A DNA stretch of 64,000 nt, taken from positions 62,001 through 126,000 of the forward strand of contig DATIYJ010000011.1 in NCBI GenBank assembly GCA_035517655.1, read 5' to 3'. This DNA is from Nitrospiria bacterium. GTDB lineage: Bacteria; Nitrospirota; Nitrospiria; JACQBZ01. The translations under genes were made by a program, and so were the position numbers. Under the pieces are notes generated by a model. The model ran no database searches, was not told where the DNA came from, and was given only the letters and a program-made list of their open reading frames with translations. Below, one piece after another: positions 54,391 through 63,966 of this stretch (its first letter is position 1; each line of letters opens with the position of its first letter).

Positions 54391-54986
54391 CGGGCAAAGT
54401 TCCGAAGGAGCCTCAAACCGACCGCCTGACTTTTTTCCGGATGAAACTGGCAGGCAAAGACGTTTTCGACAGCGATGCTCGAAGCGAAAGGTTGTCCGTA
54501 TTCCGTCAGGGTAGCGATCGTGTCCTGATCTTCGGGTTCCACATAATAAGAGTGAACGAAATAGACCATCGCGTCCGTGGGAAGATCTTCAATCACCGGT
54601 GCGGGTTTCTGAATCGACAGGGTGTTCCATCCCATATGCGGCACTTTCAGCGCGTCATGCGGGAAGCGAACGACGCGGCCCCGGATCCATCCCAATCCTT
54701 TATGGAGTCCGAATTCTTCGCTCTCCGTGAAGAGGAGTTGCAGTCCCAGGCAGATGCCGAGAAACGGTTTTCCGCTCGACAAGGCCCGATGGATGGGATC
54801 GATCAGGCGCATCTCCTCGAGGTTGCGCATGCAGTCCGGAAAGGCGCCCACGCCGGGAAGCACGACGTGGCTCGCGTCCGCGATACGCCGGGGGTCGCGC
54901 GTGACGTCGGCCGCGAAGCCCAGCCGTTCGAAGGCCTTCGAGACGCTGCGAAGATTGCCCATGCCGTAATCGATGATCGCAATCAT
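54381..54986 (-). CDS. hisH: Imidazole glycerol phosphate synthase, glutaminase subunit
   Basis: 201 residues. The class I amidotransferase has nucleophile Cys in GICLGLQLLF and catalytic His-Glu in FHPEKSQ; the N-terminal IDYGMGNLRSV and VLPGVGAF are typical. It supplies ammonia to HisF. It lies 8 bp after hisB. Confidence 0.96.
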   Translation of the reverse strand: MIAIIDYGMGNLRSVSKAFERLGFAADVTRDPRRIADASHVVLPGVGAFPDCMRNLEEMRLIDPIHRALSSGKPFLGICLGLQLLFTESEEFGLHKGLGWIRGRVVRFPHDALKVPHMGWNTLSIQKPAPVIEDLPTDAMVYFVHSYYVEPEDQDTIATLTEYGQPFASSIAVENVFACQFHPEKSQAVGLRLLRNFARCR

Positions 54987-54994
54987 GTCGTTCG

Positions 54995-55588
54995 TTACAA
55001 TTTTCCCTTTGTGGATGGAACGCCGCGTGTCCGCGCATCGATCTGCACGGCCTGATCCAGCGCCCGTCCAAACGCCTTGAAGATCGCCTCGAGTACGTGA
55101 TGGGGATTCTTCCCGTAGGGAACATTGATATGGAGCGTGGTTCCGCTGTGGACGACGAACGCCTTAAAGAACTCTTCAATGAGCTCCACATCGAAATCCC
55201 GGATCATTTTCTTTTTCGGCAGGGGGACCTGATAAATCAGGTACGGCCGGCCGGAAAGGTCCAGATCCACATGGGCGATCGCTTCGTCCATCGGCACGGA
55301 AAAGGAACCATACCGTTTGATGCCCTCCTTGTTCCGCAGCGCCTTGGCCACGGTCTCCCCCAAAACGATTCCGATATCCTCCACCGTATGATGAAAGTCG
55401 ACCTCCGTGTCCCCCCGAGCCATGACCGTGAGGTCGAGCCGACCGTGTTTGGCCATCAGGGTCAGCATGTGATCCAAAAACGGCATCGTGGTATGAATGC
55501 GGCTCTGCCCGGTGCCGTCCAGGTCCAAGCGGATTTTCACCTGGGTTTCGGATGTCTTCCTCTGAACCTCGGCCAAGCGCGTCTTCAT
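54995..55588 (-). CDS. hisB: Imidazoleglycerol-phosphate dehydratase
   Basis: 197 residues: the monofunctional form without a histidinol phosphatase domain. The metal-binding repeats [42 protein letters not shown] and [13 protein letters not shown](K)NPHHVLEA are clear. It overlaps hisD by 4 bp. The phosphatase must come from elsewhere. Confidence 0.96.
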   Translation of the reverse strand: MKTRLAEVQRKTSETQVKIRLDLDGTGQSRIHTTMPFLDHMLTLMAKHGRLDLTVMARGDTEVDFHHTVEDIGIVLGETVAKALRNKEGIKRYGSFSVPMDEAIAHVDLDLSGRPYLIYQVPLPKKKMIRDFDVELIEEFFKAFVVHSGTTLHINVPYGKNPHHVLEAIFKAFGRALDQAVQIDARTRGVPSTKGKL

Positions 55589-56868
55589 TGCGTGCGAACC
55601 TCCACGGCCCGGGCGTGTGCCTGAAGCCCTTCCATCTCCGCGATCCGAATCGCGGCTTCCTTGACCCGTGACAGGCCTTCACGGCTGAACGCAAGGAGGC
55701 TGGTCTTTTTCACAAAATCGTCCACCGACAGGGGCGACGAGAAACGGGCCGTTCCCCCGGTGGGCAGGACATGGTTTGGACCCGCGACATAATCGCCGAG
55801 CGACTCGGTGGTGTAGTGACCGAGGAAGACGGCCCCGGCATGTTTGACCATCGGGAGCAGGCGATCCGGTTGGTCCACGGCCAATTCGAGATGCTCCGGC
55901 GCAATCGCGTTGGCCATCATGACCGCCTGGGCCAAGTCTCGAACCCGGAAGATTTTTCCCGAACGACGGAGCGATTGGGTGATGATCTTCTTCCGCGGCA
56001 GATCCTTGATCTGCTCTCGCATCCGCGTCCGGACTTTTCGGATCAGCGAGTCGCTGGGGGTGATCAGGATCGAGACGGCTTGCTCGTCGTGTTCGGCCTG
56101 TGACAGGAGATCGGCCGCGACAAATCGGGGGTCGGCCGTGTCATCCGCGATCACGACGATCTCGCTGGGACCGGCGATCATGTCGATGTCCACCAGGCCG
56201 AAGACCAGCCGTTTGGCCGTGGCGACGTAAATGTTTCCCGGTCCCACGATCTTGTCCACCCGGGCGAGAGTCTTGGTCCCGTAGGCCATCGCCCCGATCG
56301 CCTGCGCGCCGCCGATGGTATAAATTTCGTCGACGCCGGCCAGATCGGCCGCGACGAGCAGATGAGGGTTCATCTCCCCCCGATGGGTCGGCGTGCACAT
56401 CACCACTTCCGGAACGCCGGCCACTTTGGCCGGGACGGCGTTCATCAGGACGGAAGAGGGATAGGACGCTTTCCCTCCGGGGACATAGATCCCGACCCGA
56501 TCCAGCGGGCGCACCAATTGGCCCAGGGTGATCTGTTGCTCCTCATAATTCCAGCTCTTGAGCTTTTGTCGTTCGTGGAACGACCGGATTCGGTGGGCGG
56601 CGAAGCGGAGCGACTCCACGGCCTCGGGCGCGACCTGACGGTAAGCCTCTTTGATGCGATCCGGACGAATTCGAAGCCGGTCGGCGGTAAGACGGATTTG
56701 ATCGAATTCGCGCGAATAGCGAAGGACGGCGGCGTCTCCCTGCCGTCGGACCGCTTCAAGAATGGTCCGGACCGTCGTCTCGACGCCCGCCGGGCTTGAA
56801 GGGGTCCTTCGCAGTCGGGCCAGCCACGCCCGGGTTGACGTTTGTGTGTTGAGCCGGATCAGCTTCAT
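55585..56868 (-). CDS. hisD: Histidinol dehydrogenase
   Basis: 427 residues, normal length. It oxidises histidinol to histidine in two NAD+-linked steps. [67 protein letters not shown] and [17 protein letters not shown] are conserved blocks, including the zinc ligands. It overlaps hisG by 4 bp. Confidence 0.96.
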   Translation of the reverse strand: MKLIRLNTQTSTRAWLARLRRTPSSPAGVETTVRTILEAVRRQGDAAVLRYSREFDQIRLTADRLRIRPDRIKEAYRQVAPEAVESLRFAAHRIRSFHERQKLKSWNYEEQQITLGQLVRPLDRVGIYVPGGKASYPSSVLMNAVPAKVAGVPEVVMCTPTHRGEMNPHLLVAADLAGVDEIYTIGGAQAIGAMAYGTKTLARVDKIVGPGNIYVATAKRLVFGLVDIDMIAGPSEIVVIADDTADPRFVAADLLSQAEHDEQAVSILITPSDSLIRKVRTRMREQIKDLPRKKIITQSLRRSGKIFRVRDLAQAVMMANAIAPEHLELAVDQPDRLLPMVKHAGAVFLGHYTTESLGDYVAGPNHVLPTGGTARFSSPLSVDDFVKKTSLLAFSREGLSRVKEAAIRIAEMEGLQAHARAVEVRTQ

Positions 56869-57515
56869 GGGGCCGCCTCGGAGATCGTTTTTTCCAGTCG
56901 TTGGATCAGGTCCGTGATCGTTTTGGTTTTTGTCTTAAGGCTGGCCCGGTTGACGATCAACCGGGCGGTGGACTCCGCGATGACCGCCTGTTCCTCGAGG
57001 TGGTTCTCGCGCAGGGTCGTCCCGGTGGTGATCAGATCCACGATCTGTTCCGACAGCCCCACCAACGGGGCCAGCTCGATCGCCCCGGACAGCCGGATGA
57101 TCTCGACCGGCAGCCCCTTTTCGTTGAAATACCGCTCCGCAATTTTAGGATATTTCGTCGCGATCTTAAGCTTACCCGAGGACCAGCTGGGCGTCAGGGC
57201 CGCCCTGCGGGGTCCCGCCACCACGATCCGGCAGGCCCCGAAACGAAGATCGAGCGGTTCGTACACGTCGGGTTCCTGCTCCAGCAGAACATCTTTGCCC
57301 GCGATGCCCATGTCGGCCGCGCCGTACTCGACGTAAGTGGGCACATCCACCGCGCGCACGATCACCATCCGGATCCGATGCGGGGCGTCTTCGAAAAGGA
57401 GTTTACGGCTGTCGGCTTTTAACCCCCGCGGAAGAAGTCCGTTTTTCTTGAAGAGGGCGATGGACGAGTTCAGCAGGCGGCCTTTCGGCAATGCGACGGT
57501 CACGGTATCTTTCAT
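56865..57515 (-). CDS. hisG: ATP phosphoribosyltransferase, short (HisZ-dependent) form
   Basis: 216 residues, the short HisG type that lacks the C-terminal regulatory domain and, in the known systems, needs the HisZ partner for activity and feedback control. Conserved blocks: ALPKGRLLNSS, VPTYVEYGAADMGIAGKDV and the PRPP loop DLITTGTTLREN. It is the first his gene, 120 bp after murA, the gap being filled by a REP-like element and a hairpin. hisZ is not in the window. Confidence 0.94.
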   Translation of the reverse strand: MKDTVTVALPKGRLLNSSIALFKKNGLLPRGLKADSRKLLFEDAPHRIRMVIVRAVDVPTYVEYGAADMGIAGKDVLLEQEPDVYEPLDLRFGACRIVVAGPRRAALTPSWSSGKLKIATKYPKIAERYFNEKGLPVEIIRLSGAIELAPLVGLSEQIVDLITTGTTLRENHLEEQAVIAESTARLIVNRASLKTKTKTITDLIQRLEKTISEAAP

Positions 57516-57531
57516 GGCGTTTGTTTATTGG

Positions 57532-57584
57532 TAGGGGCTTGCGTCGCCCCCTCCACCGGCCAAGCCGGATGGAGCCTCCCCCTA
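57532..57584. repeat. REP-like nested palindrome between murA and hisG
   Basis: TAGGGG (57532-57537) pairs with CCCCTA (57579-57584). Inside, GGGGC/GCCCC (57534-57538, 57546-57550) forms an alternative stem and CTCCACCGGC pairs with GCCGG-A-TGGAG (57551-57574). The first 24 bases (57533-57556) recur with one mismatch at 62952-62975. Confidence 0.7.
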
Positions 57585-57604
57585 TCGCTCACGTTGTTCG
57601 CCGG

Positions 57605-57639
57605 GTAGATACACACGAGCAGATCCCGCGAGTATCTAC
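57605..57639 (-). terminator. Hairpin at the end of murA (possible terminator or processing site)
   Basis: GTAGATAC (57605-57612) pairs perfectly with GTATCTAC (57632-57639) around a 19-nt loop, and the murA stop codon is inside the stem. No T-tract follows on the minus strand, so intrinsic termination is doubtful. Confidence 0.3.
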
Positions 57640-58892
57640 GTGATCCGGGTGATTTTGCCCCCAAGGTTTGAAAATTTCTGCTCGAGCTGTTCGTAGCCCC
57701 TGTCCAGATGATACACGCGTGAAATCTCGGTCTCGCCTTCCGCAGCCAGTCCCGCGAGCACCAAGGAGGCGCTGGCCCGAAGGTCCGAGGCCATCACCGG
57801 TGCCCCGCTCAAGCGGCGAGTCCCTTTGATGACGGCATTGCTTCCTTGGACGTTGATGTCGGCGCCCATTCGGCGGAGTTCGGCCACGTGGGTGAAGCGG
57901 TTCTCGAACACCGTCTCGGTGATCACGCTCAGACCGTCCGAGAGGGCCATCAAGGCCATCATCTGGGCCTGCATGTCCGTCGGGAAACCCGGGTAGGGGA
58001 GCGTCTTGATGTCCACCGCCCCGATCCGCCCCGTTGCCGCGGCCCGGACACCATCCGTTTCCTCGCCAATCTCGACGCCCGCCTCCCGCAGTTTTTGCAA
58101 AACGGCGTCCAGGTATCGAGGACCGCAACCGCGGACGAAGATTTCTCCCCGGGTGATGGCGGCGGCCGTCAGGTACGTTCCGGCCTCGATGCGGTCGGGC
58201 ATGATGCGGTACGAACACGAATGGTCCAGCGATTCAACGCCGTCGACCGTGATCACGTCCGTGCCGGCGCCGTGGATCTTCGCACCGCACCGGATCAGGA
58301 AATGCGCCAGATCCACCACCTCCGGCTCGCGGGCGGCGTTCTCGATCACCGTGACCCCGTCCGCCAGCGTGGCGGCCATCATCAGATTCTCCGTGCCCGT
58401 GACCGAGGCCAGGTCCAGGTAGATGCGCGCTCCTTTGAGACGCCGTGCCTTGACGGCGACGTACCCGTGTTCGATCTGAATCTCGGCCCCCATCTTCTCA
58501 AGCCCCATCAAATGGAGGTTGATCGGCCGGGCTCCGATCGCGCAACCTCCCGGAAGCGAAACTCGGGCTTCCCCGAAGCGCGCGGCCAGCGGGCCCAGGA
58601 CCAAGACGGAGGCACGCATGGTCTTGACGAGCTCATAAGGCGCTTCATGACGGGTCAGGGCGGGCATCCGGATCGTCCATCCGCCCTGTCCGTCGTCTTC
58701 GATGACGGTGCCCAGATGGTTCAAGAGGCGTTTGATCGTCGCCACGTCCATCAGCTTCGGAACATTGAGGACGCGGTGTTCGGCCCGGCTGAGCAGGGTT
58801 GAGACGAGGATGGGCAATGCGGCGTTCTTGGCCCCGCTCACCTTGACCTCGCCTTTAAGTCGCTTGCCTCCCTTGATCCGGATTTTATCCAT
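57636..58892 (-). CDS. murA: UDP-N-acetylglucosamine 1-carboxyvinyltransferase
   Basis: 418 residues. It performs the first committed step of peptidoglycan synthesis. Lys22 in SGAKNAALP and the fosfomycin-target cysteine Cys117 in [11 protein letters not shown] are present, so the enzyme should be fosfomycin-sensitive. The two inverse alpha/beta domains have the usual ETVFENRF and DLRASASLV blocks. It lies 6 bp after prmC, upstream of the his genes. Confidence 0.96.
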   Translation of the reverse strand: MDKIRIKGGKRLKGEVKVSGAKNAALPILVSTLLSRAEHRVLNVPKLMDVATIKRLLNHLGTVIEDDGQGGWTIRMPALTRHEAPYELVKTMRASVLVLGPLAARFGEARVSLPGGCAIGARPINLHLMGLEKMGAEIQIEHGYVAVKARRLKGARIYLDLASVTGTENLMMAATLADGVTVIENAAREPEVVDLAHFLIRCGAKIHGAGTDVITVDGVESLDHSCSYRIMPDRIEAGTYLTAAAITRGEIFVRGCGPRYLDAVLQKLREAGVEIGEETDGVRAAATGRIGAVDIKTLPYPGFPTDMQAQMMALMALSDGLSVITETVFENRFTHVAELRRMGADINVQGSNAVIKGTRRLSGAPVMASDLRASASLVLAGLAAEGETEISRVYHLDRGYEQLEQKFSNLGGKITRIT

Positions 58893-58898
58893 GCGGGT

Positions 58899-59792
58899 TC
58901 ACGGTTTCGTCAGAACGACCGCCCGGTCAATTTTTTGCAGGTCTTTTTTGATTTCGTCCACCCGCCAGCCGGCTTCCTCGGCCAGGGTCCGAACGTCGTC
59001 GGCCTGCCGGATTCCGATCTCCAAACCCATGCGTCCGCCGGAGCGAAGCAGCTCAATGCCCTGAGCAAGAATCCGTCGATAATAATCCAGGCCGTCGGGC
59101 CCGCCGTCCAGCGCGATCCGCGGTTCGTGGTCCCGGACCTCCGGTTGCAGGACCGGGATCTCCCCCGTCGGGACATAGGGCGGGTTGGAAATCAAAAGAT
59201 CAATGCACCGGGCCGGTCCCGCGGTTCTCAATGGACCAAAGAGGTCCCCTTCCAGGAATTCGATCCGGCCGTCGGCGTCGTGCCGGACGGCGTTAAGACG
59301 GGCGATCCGGAGGGCGTCCGCCGACAGGTCGGTTGCAAGAACCCGGGCCCATGGAAACAGTTTGGCCAGGACGACGGCCAGACAGCCGCTCCCGGTTCCA
59401 AGGTCCGCCACGGTGATCGAGGCATCCGACGGTTCCGGGATCGACTCCAGGGCGATCTCGATCAACAGTTCCGTCTCGGGTCGCGGAATCAGAACATCCG
59501 GGGTTACGTAAAACTCCAGGCCCCAGAATTCCTGGCCGCCGAGGAGGTACTGAAGCGGTTCCCGTCCCGCGCGGCGTCGGATCAGATCTTCAAAAATCGA
59601 TCGGCGATCGGGATCGAGCCCTAACGCGTCGGACCGATAAAGGTCCAGGCGCGTGCGGCCCAAAACGTGCGCGAGCAAGGTCTCGGCTTCCCGGCGGGCC
59701 TCCGGGAGGCCGGCGTCGGTCAGCGCGCGCGTCGCCGTTTTGAGAACGTTCTGCCGTTCTTGTGTCGGGGGTGTCGTGATGCCCATTTTCAT
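58899..59792 (-). CDS. prmC: Peptide chain release factor N5-glutamine methyltransferase
   Basis: 297 residues. An N-terminal helical domain (LGRTRLDLY, GREPLQYLLGGQEFWG) is followed by the class I methyltransferase with SAM-binding DLGTGSGCLAVVLA and the substrate motif NPPYVP. It methylates the GGQ glutamine of release factors, matching its position 6 bp after prfA. Confidence 0.96.
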   Translation of the reverse strand: MKMGITTPPTQERQNVLKTATRALTDAGLPEARREAETLLAHVLGRTRLDLYRSDALGLDPDRRSIFEDLIRRRAGREPLQYLLGGQEFWGLEFYVTPDVLIPRPETELLIEIALESIPEPSDASITVADLGTGSGCLAVVLAKLFPWARVLATDLSADALRIARLNAVRHDADGRIEFLEGDLFGPLRTAGPARCIDLLISNPPYVPTGEIPVLQPEVRDHEPRIALDGGPDGLDYYRRILAQGIELLRSGGRMGLEIGIRQADDVRTLAEEAGWRVDEIKKDLQKIDRAVVLTKP

Positions 59793-59798
59793 GATGGA

Positions 59799-60899
59799 TC
59801 AGGATGTCGTGACCGTGTTGAGCCGGTCGGATTGATCGGCCGCAATGAGTGTGTCGACGATCTCGTCCAGATCCCCCTCAAGGATTTGGTTGAGCCGGTG
59901 CAGAGTCAATCCGATCCGGTGGTCGGTCACCCGGTTCTGGGGGAAATTGTACGTGCGTATTTTCTCGCTTCGATCCCCCGTACCGACCTGCGATTTTCTC
60001 GCCTTGGCCGTCTCGGCTTCCTGCCGTGTTTTTTCCACCTCCAGAAGCCGGGAACGCAGCACGCGCATCGCCTTATTTTTGTTCTTCAACTGAGATCGCT
60101 CGTCCTGACAACTGACGACCGTGCCGGTCGGAATGTGGGTGATCCGGACGGCCGAATGGGTCGTGTTGACGCCCTGTCCGCCCGGCCCGGAGGAGCAGAA
60201 CGTGTCGATCCGGAGATCGTTCGGGTCGATCGTGATGTCCACCTCTTCCGCTTCCGGAAGCACCGCGACGGTGACGGCCGAGGTGTGAATGCGCCCCCCC
60301 GCTTCGGTGACGGGAACGCGTTGAACCCGATGAACTCCGCTTTCGAATTTCAGATGCCGGTAGGCGCCTTTGCCTTCGATGGCGACGATGACCTCTTTCA
60401 AACCGCCGATTCCGGTCGGGCTGGAGGTGACCATCTCGACATGCCACCGGTGATTCTCGGCATAGCGGGTGTACATCCGGAACAGTTCGGCCGCGAAGAG
60501 GGCGGCTTCGTCTCCCCCCGTGCCGGCGCGGATTTCCAGGAAGGTGTTCTTGTCGTCCCGGGGGTCTTTCGGCAACAGAAAGGCCTTGAGCTTCTGTTCC
60601 AGCGCTTCCTTGCGTTTCAGGAGGTCCTGATATTCGTGCTCGGCCAGTTCCCGAAACCCGGCCTCCGCCCCGGTGTCGCGCAGGATCTCTTCCGTGGCCT
60701 CGACCTCTTTGAGGACGGCCTTGTACTCTTGGTATTGATCCACAACCTCCGAGAGATCCGACCGCTCCTTCGCGAGGCGCTGGAGCTGCGTCGCATCCGC
60801 GAGGACGCGCGGGTCGCTCAGGGCCTGATTCAAGTCGTCGAATTTATCTTCGATCGACTCGAGCTTTTTAATGAAAATTGGATCGATGTTCATCGTCAT
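59799..60899 (-). CDS. prfA: Peptide chain release factor 1
   Basis: 366 residues. The stop-codon recognition tripeptide PxT reads PVT in [14 protein letters not shown], which marks RF1 (UAA/UAG). The catalytic GGQ is in [15 protein letters not shown]. Coiled-coil N-terminal domain present. ATGs at 60899 and 60893 are both possible. It is 6 bp after rpmE. Confidence 0.96.
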   Translation of the reverse strand: MTMNIDPIFIKKLESIEDKFDDLNQALSDPRVLADATQLQRLAKERSDLSEVVDQYQEYKAVLKEVEATEEILRDTGAEAGFRELAEHEYQDLLKRKEALEQKLKAFLLPKDPRDDKNTFLEIRAGTGGDEAALFAAELFRMYTRYAENHRWHVEMVTSSPTGIGGLKEVIVAIEGKGAYRHLKFESGVHRVQRVPVTEAGGRIHTSAVTVAVLPEAEEVDITIDPNDLRIDTFCSSGPGGQGVNTTHSAVRITHIPTGTVVSCQDERSQLKNKNKAMRVLRSRLLEVEKTRQEAETAKARKSQVGTGDRSEKIRTYNFPQNRVTDHRIGLTLHRLNQILEGDLDEIVDTLIAADQSDRLNTVTTS

Positions 60900-60905
60900 C
60901 CAAGC

Positions 60906-61106
60906 TTATTTCTTCTTGTACTTTTTCCGGAACCGCTCGACGCGACCTTCCGTGTCGATCAGTTTCTGCGTGCCCGTAAAAAAGGGATGGCAGGAGGAAC
61001 AGATCTCGACATGGATATCGCTCCGGGTTGAACGGGTGTTAATGATGTTTCCGCAAGCGCACGTGATCGTGGTCGTTTGATACGCCGGGTGAATCCCTTC
61101 TTTCAT
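60906..61106 (-). CDS. rpmE: 50S ribosomal protein L31, zinc-binding form (bL31)
   Basis: 66 residues. KEGIHPAY start, and four cysteines (16, 18, 36, 39) in CAC and [10 protein letters not shown] make the zinc-binding (C+) type. AAGGAGGA precedes the ATG. A promoter (61220-61248) and a hairpin (61138-61156) lie upstream. Confidence 0.96.
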   Translation of the reverse strand: MKEGIHPAYQTTTITCACGNIINTRSTRSDIHVEICSSCHPFFTGTQKLIDTEGRVERFRKKYKKK

Positions 61107-61137
61107 TTTATTTAATCCTCCTTGTTTATTAAACCGT

Positions 61138-61156
61138 GGGGGTTCTCTCCACCCCC
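61138..61156 (-). promoter_or_regulatory. Hairpin in the rpmE leader
   Basis: GGGGGT, seven bases, ACCCCC forms a 6-bp GC-rich stem within the roughly 107-nt leader of rpmE. It could be a protein-binding or attenuation element; no T-tract follows on the minus strand. Confidence 0.35.
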
Positions 61157-61219
61157 GGAGTCAAACCGGCCGCTTGGATATCCCTTGTTTAGGTGAAGCC
61201 GTGTCTGAGCAAACAGGTC

Positions 61220-61248
61220 ATTATAACATTTTTGATTTCTTGTGAAAA
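61220..61248 (-). promoter_or_regulatory. Sigma-70-type promoter for rpmE and downstream genes
   Basis: Minus strand: -35 TTTTCA (61243-61248), 17-bp spacer, perfect -10 TATAAT (61220-61225). It lies between rho and rpmE and would allow prfA-prmC-murA-his expression independent of rho. Confidence 0.6.
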
Positions 61249-61327
61249 GGGCCTGGTTTGGGAATGCCTTGATCGAGAACCGAAAGGGGGTTTCCCGTCC
61301 TCGATTCGAGACGAGGGGATCGAAGGG

Positions 61328-62575
61328 CTACTTGTTCATAGATTCAAGGAACTCTTTGTTGGTTTTAGTGTTTTTGATTTTATCGATCAGGAATTCCATG
61401 CTCTCCACGGTCGAAAGGGGACTCAGAACCTTTCGCAGAATCCACATTTTGTTCAGGTCGTCCCGGTCCACCAGCAGTTCTTCCTTTCGGGTCCCGGACT
61501 GGTTGATGTCGATGGAGGGGAACACGCGCTTGTCGGCCAGTTTCCGATCGAGATGGACTTCCATGTTGCCCGTTCCTTTGAATTCCTCAAAGATCACGTC
61601 ATCCATCCGGCTGCCCGTGTCGACCAGGGCCGTCGCCATGATCGTCAGGCTGCCCCCGTTCTCGATGTTCCGGGCCGAGCCGAAAAATCGTTTGGGCCGC
61701 TGAAGGGCATTCGCGTCCAAGCCGCCCGACAAAACCTTGCCGCTCGGTGGGATGATGGAGTTGTAGGCCCGGGCCAGTCGCGTAATGCTGTCCAGCAGGA
61801 TCACCACGTCGCGTTTGTGTTCGACCAGACGTTTGGCTTTCTCCAGAACCATTTCCGCAACCTGCGCATGGCGCTGCGCGGGCTCATCGAAGGTTGAACT
61901 GACCACTTCGGCCTTTACCTGGCGCTGCCAATCCGTGACCTCTTCGGGCCGCTCATCGATGAGCAGAACGATCAAGGTGATTTCGGGATGATTAGAGAGA
62001 ACGGCCTTCGCGATATTCTGAAGGAGAACCGTTTTGCCGGTGCGGGGGGAGGCGACGATCAATCCGCGCTGTCCTTTCCCGATCGGCGTGATCAGTTCCA
62101 TGACCCGGGTCGACAATTCCAGGGGATCGTGTTCCAGGCGGATCTTTTCTTCCGGGTACAGCGGGGTGAGGTTATCGAACAGGATCTTGTCCCGCGCCGT
62201 CTCCGGATCTTCGAAATTGACCTTTTCCACTTTTAAGAGTGCGAAATACCGCTCGCCTTCCTTGGGGGGGCGGATCTGTCCGGAGACGATGTCGCCGGTG
62301 CGGAGGTTGAAGCGGCGGATCTGGGAGGGAGAAATATAAATGTCATCGGGCCCGGGGAGATAATTGTAATCCGGCGCCCGCAGGAAACCGAAGCCGTCCG
62401 GGAGCGTTTCCAGGACGCCTTCGCCATAAATGACGCCGTTCTTTTCGGCCTGGGCCTGAAGGATGGCGAAGATCAGCTCCTGCTTTCGGAGGTTGCTGGC
62501 TCCATCGATCTTCAAATCCTTCGCGACGTCATTCAGCTCCGCGATGTTTTTTTCCTTTAGTTCTTGAAGATTCAT
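61328..62575 (-). CDS. rho: Transcription termination factor Rho
   Basis: 415 residues from ATG 62575, which follows AAGGAGAA; the frame extends to 62635 but without such a site. N-terminal helical domain ([16 protein letters not shown]), RNA-binding cold-shock domain with [20 protein letters not shown], and the ATPase domain with P-loop SPRTGKT, Walker [18 protein letters not shown]-loop around [10 protein letters not shown] and R-loop [13 protein letters not shown]. The P-loop reads RTGK rather than the more usual KAGK. The transcript seems to start about 330 nt upstream. Confidence 0.96.
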   Translation of the reverse strand: MNLQELKEKNIAELNDVAKDLKIDGASNLRKQELIFAILQAQAEKNGVIYGEGVLETLPDGFGFLRAPDYNYLPGPDDIYISPSQIRRFNLRTGDIVSGQIRPPKEGERYFALLKVEKVNFEDPETARDKILFDNLTPLYPEEKIRLEHDPLELSTRVMELITPIGKGQRGLIVASPRTGKTVLLQNIAKAVLSNHPEITLIVLLIDERPEEVTDWQRQVKAEVVSSTFDEPAQRHAQVAEMVLEKAKRLVEHKRDVVILLDSITRLARAYNSIIPPSGKVLSGGLDANALQRPKRFFGSARNIENGGSLTIMATALVDTGSRMDDVIFEEFKGTGNMEVHLDRKLADKRVFPSIDINQSGTRKEELLVDRDDLNKMWILRKVLSPLSTVESMEFLIDKIKNTKTNKEFLESMNK

Positions 62576-62909
62576 TCGGTTCTCCTTGACATTATCCATC
62601 ATATGCGCTCTCAGTCGTGACCCGGATTGCAACAAGCCAAACCCGGGTGAGTTTGAACGTGCGTTTTTAGTGTTTAGTATTTAAGCGTCAACGGTTTCTT
62701 CATCCAACGTGTCTGCTGCGACCCGCAGCATGCAGGTCGGCCGCAATGGAGCAGTCGATCAAGTTCGGGTGAGGGTGATGTTGTGTAGGATAGTTCACTC
62801 GGAGGACTCAAGGCTGCCGCAATTTATGCTGCATGTAATAACTTAAAGATGAGATGTCTGGATTTATTTCCCTGTTGAAGAATCGGTTTCTTGCGGTGTG
62901 TATTTTCAT
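62576..62909 (-). promoter_or_regulatory. Long untranslated leader of rho
   Basis: From the predicted start near 62903 to the ATG at 62575 there are about 330 nt without a convincing gene. It contains a perfect 6-bp hairpin GCTGCG/CGCAGC (62715-62729). Rho is autoregulated through its leader in other bacteria; the length here fits such control, but no specific element is recognised. Confidence 0.5.
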
Positions 62910-62939
62910 ACTATAGCCGATCCTTATGGATTTTGTCAA
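62910..62939 (-). promoter_or_regulatory. Sigma-70 promoter for rho
   Basis: Minus strand: -35 TTGACA (62934-62939), 18-bp spacer, -10 TATAGT (62910-62915). Confidence 0.7.
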
Positions 62940-62951
62940 CTCCTTATTTAA

Positions 62952-62975
62952 AGGGGCATGCGTCGCCCCCTCCAC
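62952..62975. repeat. REP-like repeat, second copy of the murA-hisG element
   Basis: Twenty-four bases matching 57533-57556 with one mismatch, including the GGGGC/GCCCC inverted repeat. The flanks differ, so only the core is shared. Confidence 0.7.
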
Positions 62976-62999
62976 TGAAGCTTCCGAAGGTTCCGGTTT

Positions 63000-63069
63000 C
63001 CCTTATTTACGATTTACCATTCTCGATTCACCAAATTCCCCGCCAAAGGTCGTAAATCGTAAATAGGGG
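63000..63069. repeat. Long inverted repeat upstream of rho
   Basis: Left arm 63000-63017 and right arm 63052-63069 are complementary at 17 of 18 positions (core TATTTACGATTTAC), around a 34-nt loop. The arms are AT-rich, unlike the surrounding DNA. This may be a small non-autonomous element or the end of a transcript from the FGE-like gene. Confidence 0.7.
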
Positions 63070-63093
63070 AAAATTTCCCTGCGGGGAATTTTC
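63069..63093. repeat. Second inverted repeat upstream of rho
   Basis: GAAAATTTCCC, three bases, GGGGAATTTTC: 11-bp arms with one mismatch, adjoining the larger inverted repeat. Together with it this makes a compact structured block after the FGE-like gene. Confidence 0.65.
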
Positions 63094-63128
63094 GGCCACC
63101 CCCTCCGGCTTGCTTTGCCCGCCGGCAA

Positions 63129-63935
63129 CTACTTTAAATCTCTCGCGCACCGAAAACCGGCGTCCGGGAAGGCTCCTTCGGGACTGATGTAGAAACGGTA
63201 GGAGGTTCGATAAAAATACGGAATCGCGTAATGCCCCATGCCGCCCCAGCTGCTGCCTCGAATGACCTTGAATTTTTCCCCGAAGGTTTCGCTGGTATAA
63301 TCGGATCCGGGGTAGGGTTGATACCAGTCCGCGGTCCATTCCCAGACGTTTCCGGCCATGTCGTACACGCCGTAAGGACTTTTCCCGGCTTCGAAATGGC
63401 CGACGGGGGTTAAATCGCCGATGCCGGTGTCTCCGGTGTTGGCCTTGGCGGCGTCGAATTCATTGCCCCAGGGATAGTCCCGTCCGTCCGTGCCGCGAGC
63501 CGCCTTCTCCCATTCGGCTTCGGTCGGCAATCGTTTTCCGGCCCATCCGCAGAAACGCTCCGCGTCGTACCAGTTCACGTAGGCCACCGGGTAACTTTCT
63601 CGTCCGGCGGGAATCGTGCCGGACGGCCAGTTCTCCGGCGGCCTTGAGCCCGTGGCGTCCACAAACGTCTTGTAGGCGGCGTTGGTCACTTCATACTTAT
63701 CCATAAAATAACTCGGAAGATTGACCTTGTGTTGGGGATGCTCGTCCAGATACCAGGGTTTTACGGTTCCGAATTCGGCGCCCTTTCCTTCGGTATCCAC
63801 TTTATTGCTGCCCATGATGAATTCGCCCGCCGGAATCAAGACCATGCCTTCGGGCGGGGTCTGATTTTTTATACATCCCGCCAGAATCAGCAGGCAGAAA
63901 ATCAGAACGGCCGGGCGTCTCGTGTTTCGGACCAT
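63129..63935 (-). CDS. FGE/SUMF1-domain lipoprotein (non-catalytic type)
   Basis: 268 residues. The signal ends in lipobox LAGC. One formylglycine-generating-enzyme-like domain covers almost all the rest: MVLIPAGEFIMGS, VTNAAYKTFVDATG, YPVAYVNWYDAERFC, LPTEAEWEKAARG, YDMAGNVWEWTADWY and IRGSSWGG to GFRCARD. The two active-site cysteines of true formylglycine-generating enzymes, in the stretch after RGGSW, are missing (Gly/Tyr/Phe there), so it should not be a sulfatase activator. Many such proteins are binding modules in the envelope. A second copy lies just upstream. Confidence 0.88.
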   Translation of the reverse strand: MVRNTRRPAVLIFCLLILAGCIKNQTPPEGMVLIPAGEFIMGSNKVDTEGKGAEFGTVKPWYLDEHPQHKVNLPSYFMDKYEVTNAAYKTFVDATGSRPPENWPSGTIPAGRESYPVAYVNWYDAERFCGWAGKRLPTEAEWEKAARGTDGRDYPWGNEFDAAKANTGDTGIGDLTPVGHFEAGKSPYGVYDMAGNVWEWTADWYQPYPGSDYTSETFGEKFKVIRGSSWGGMGHYAIPYFYRTSYRFYISPEGAFPDAGFRCARDLK

Positions 63936-63966
63936 GTGAAAACGATGTCCTTTCTCGGAGGAAAAG

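Noticed and set aside
57846-58802. Plus-strand open frame of 318 codons opposite murA
   Set aside because: Antisense to murA and composed of low-complexity Arg/Asp/Gly-rich sequence.
59667-61031. Plus-strand open frame of 454 codons opposite prfA and prmC
   Set aside because: Antisense to two clear housekeeping genes and across their boundary, without recognisable domains.
61250-61327. Inverted repeats just after rho as an intrinsic terminator
   Set aside because: Stems are short and interrupted, and no T-tract follows on the minus strand.
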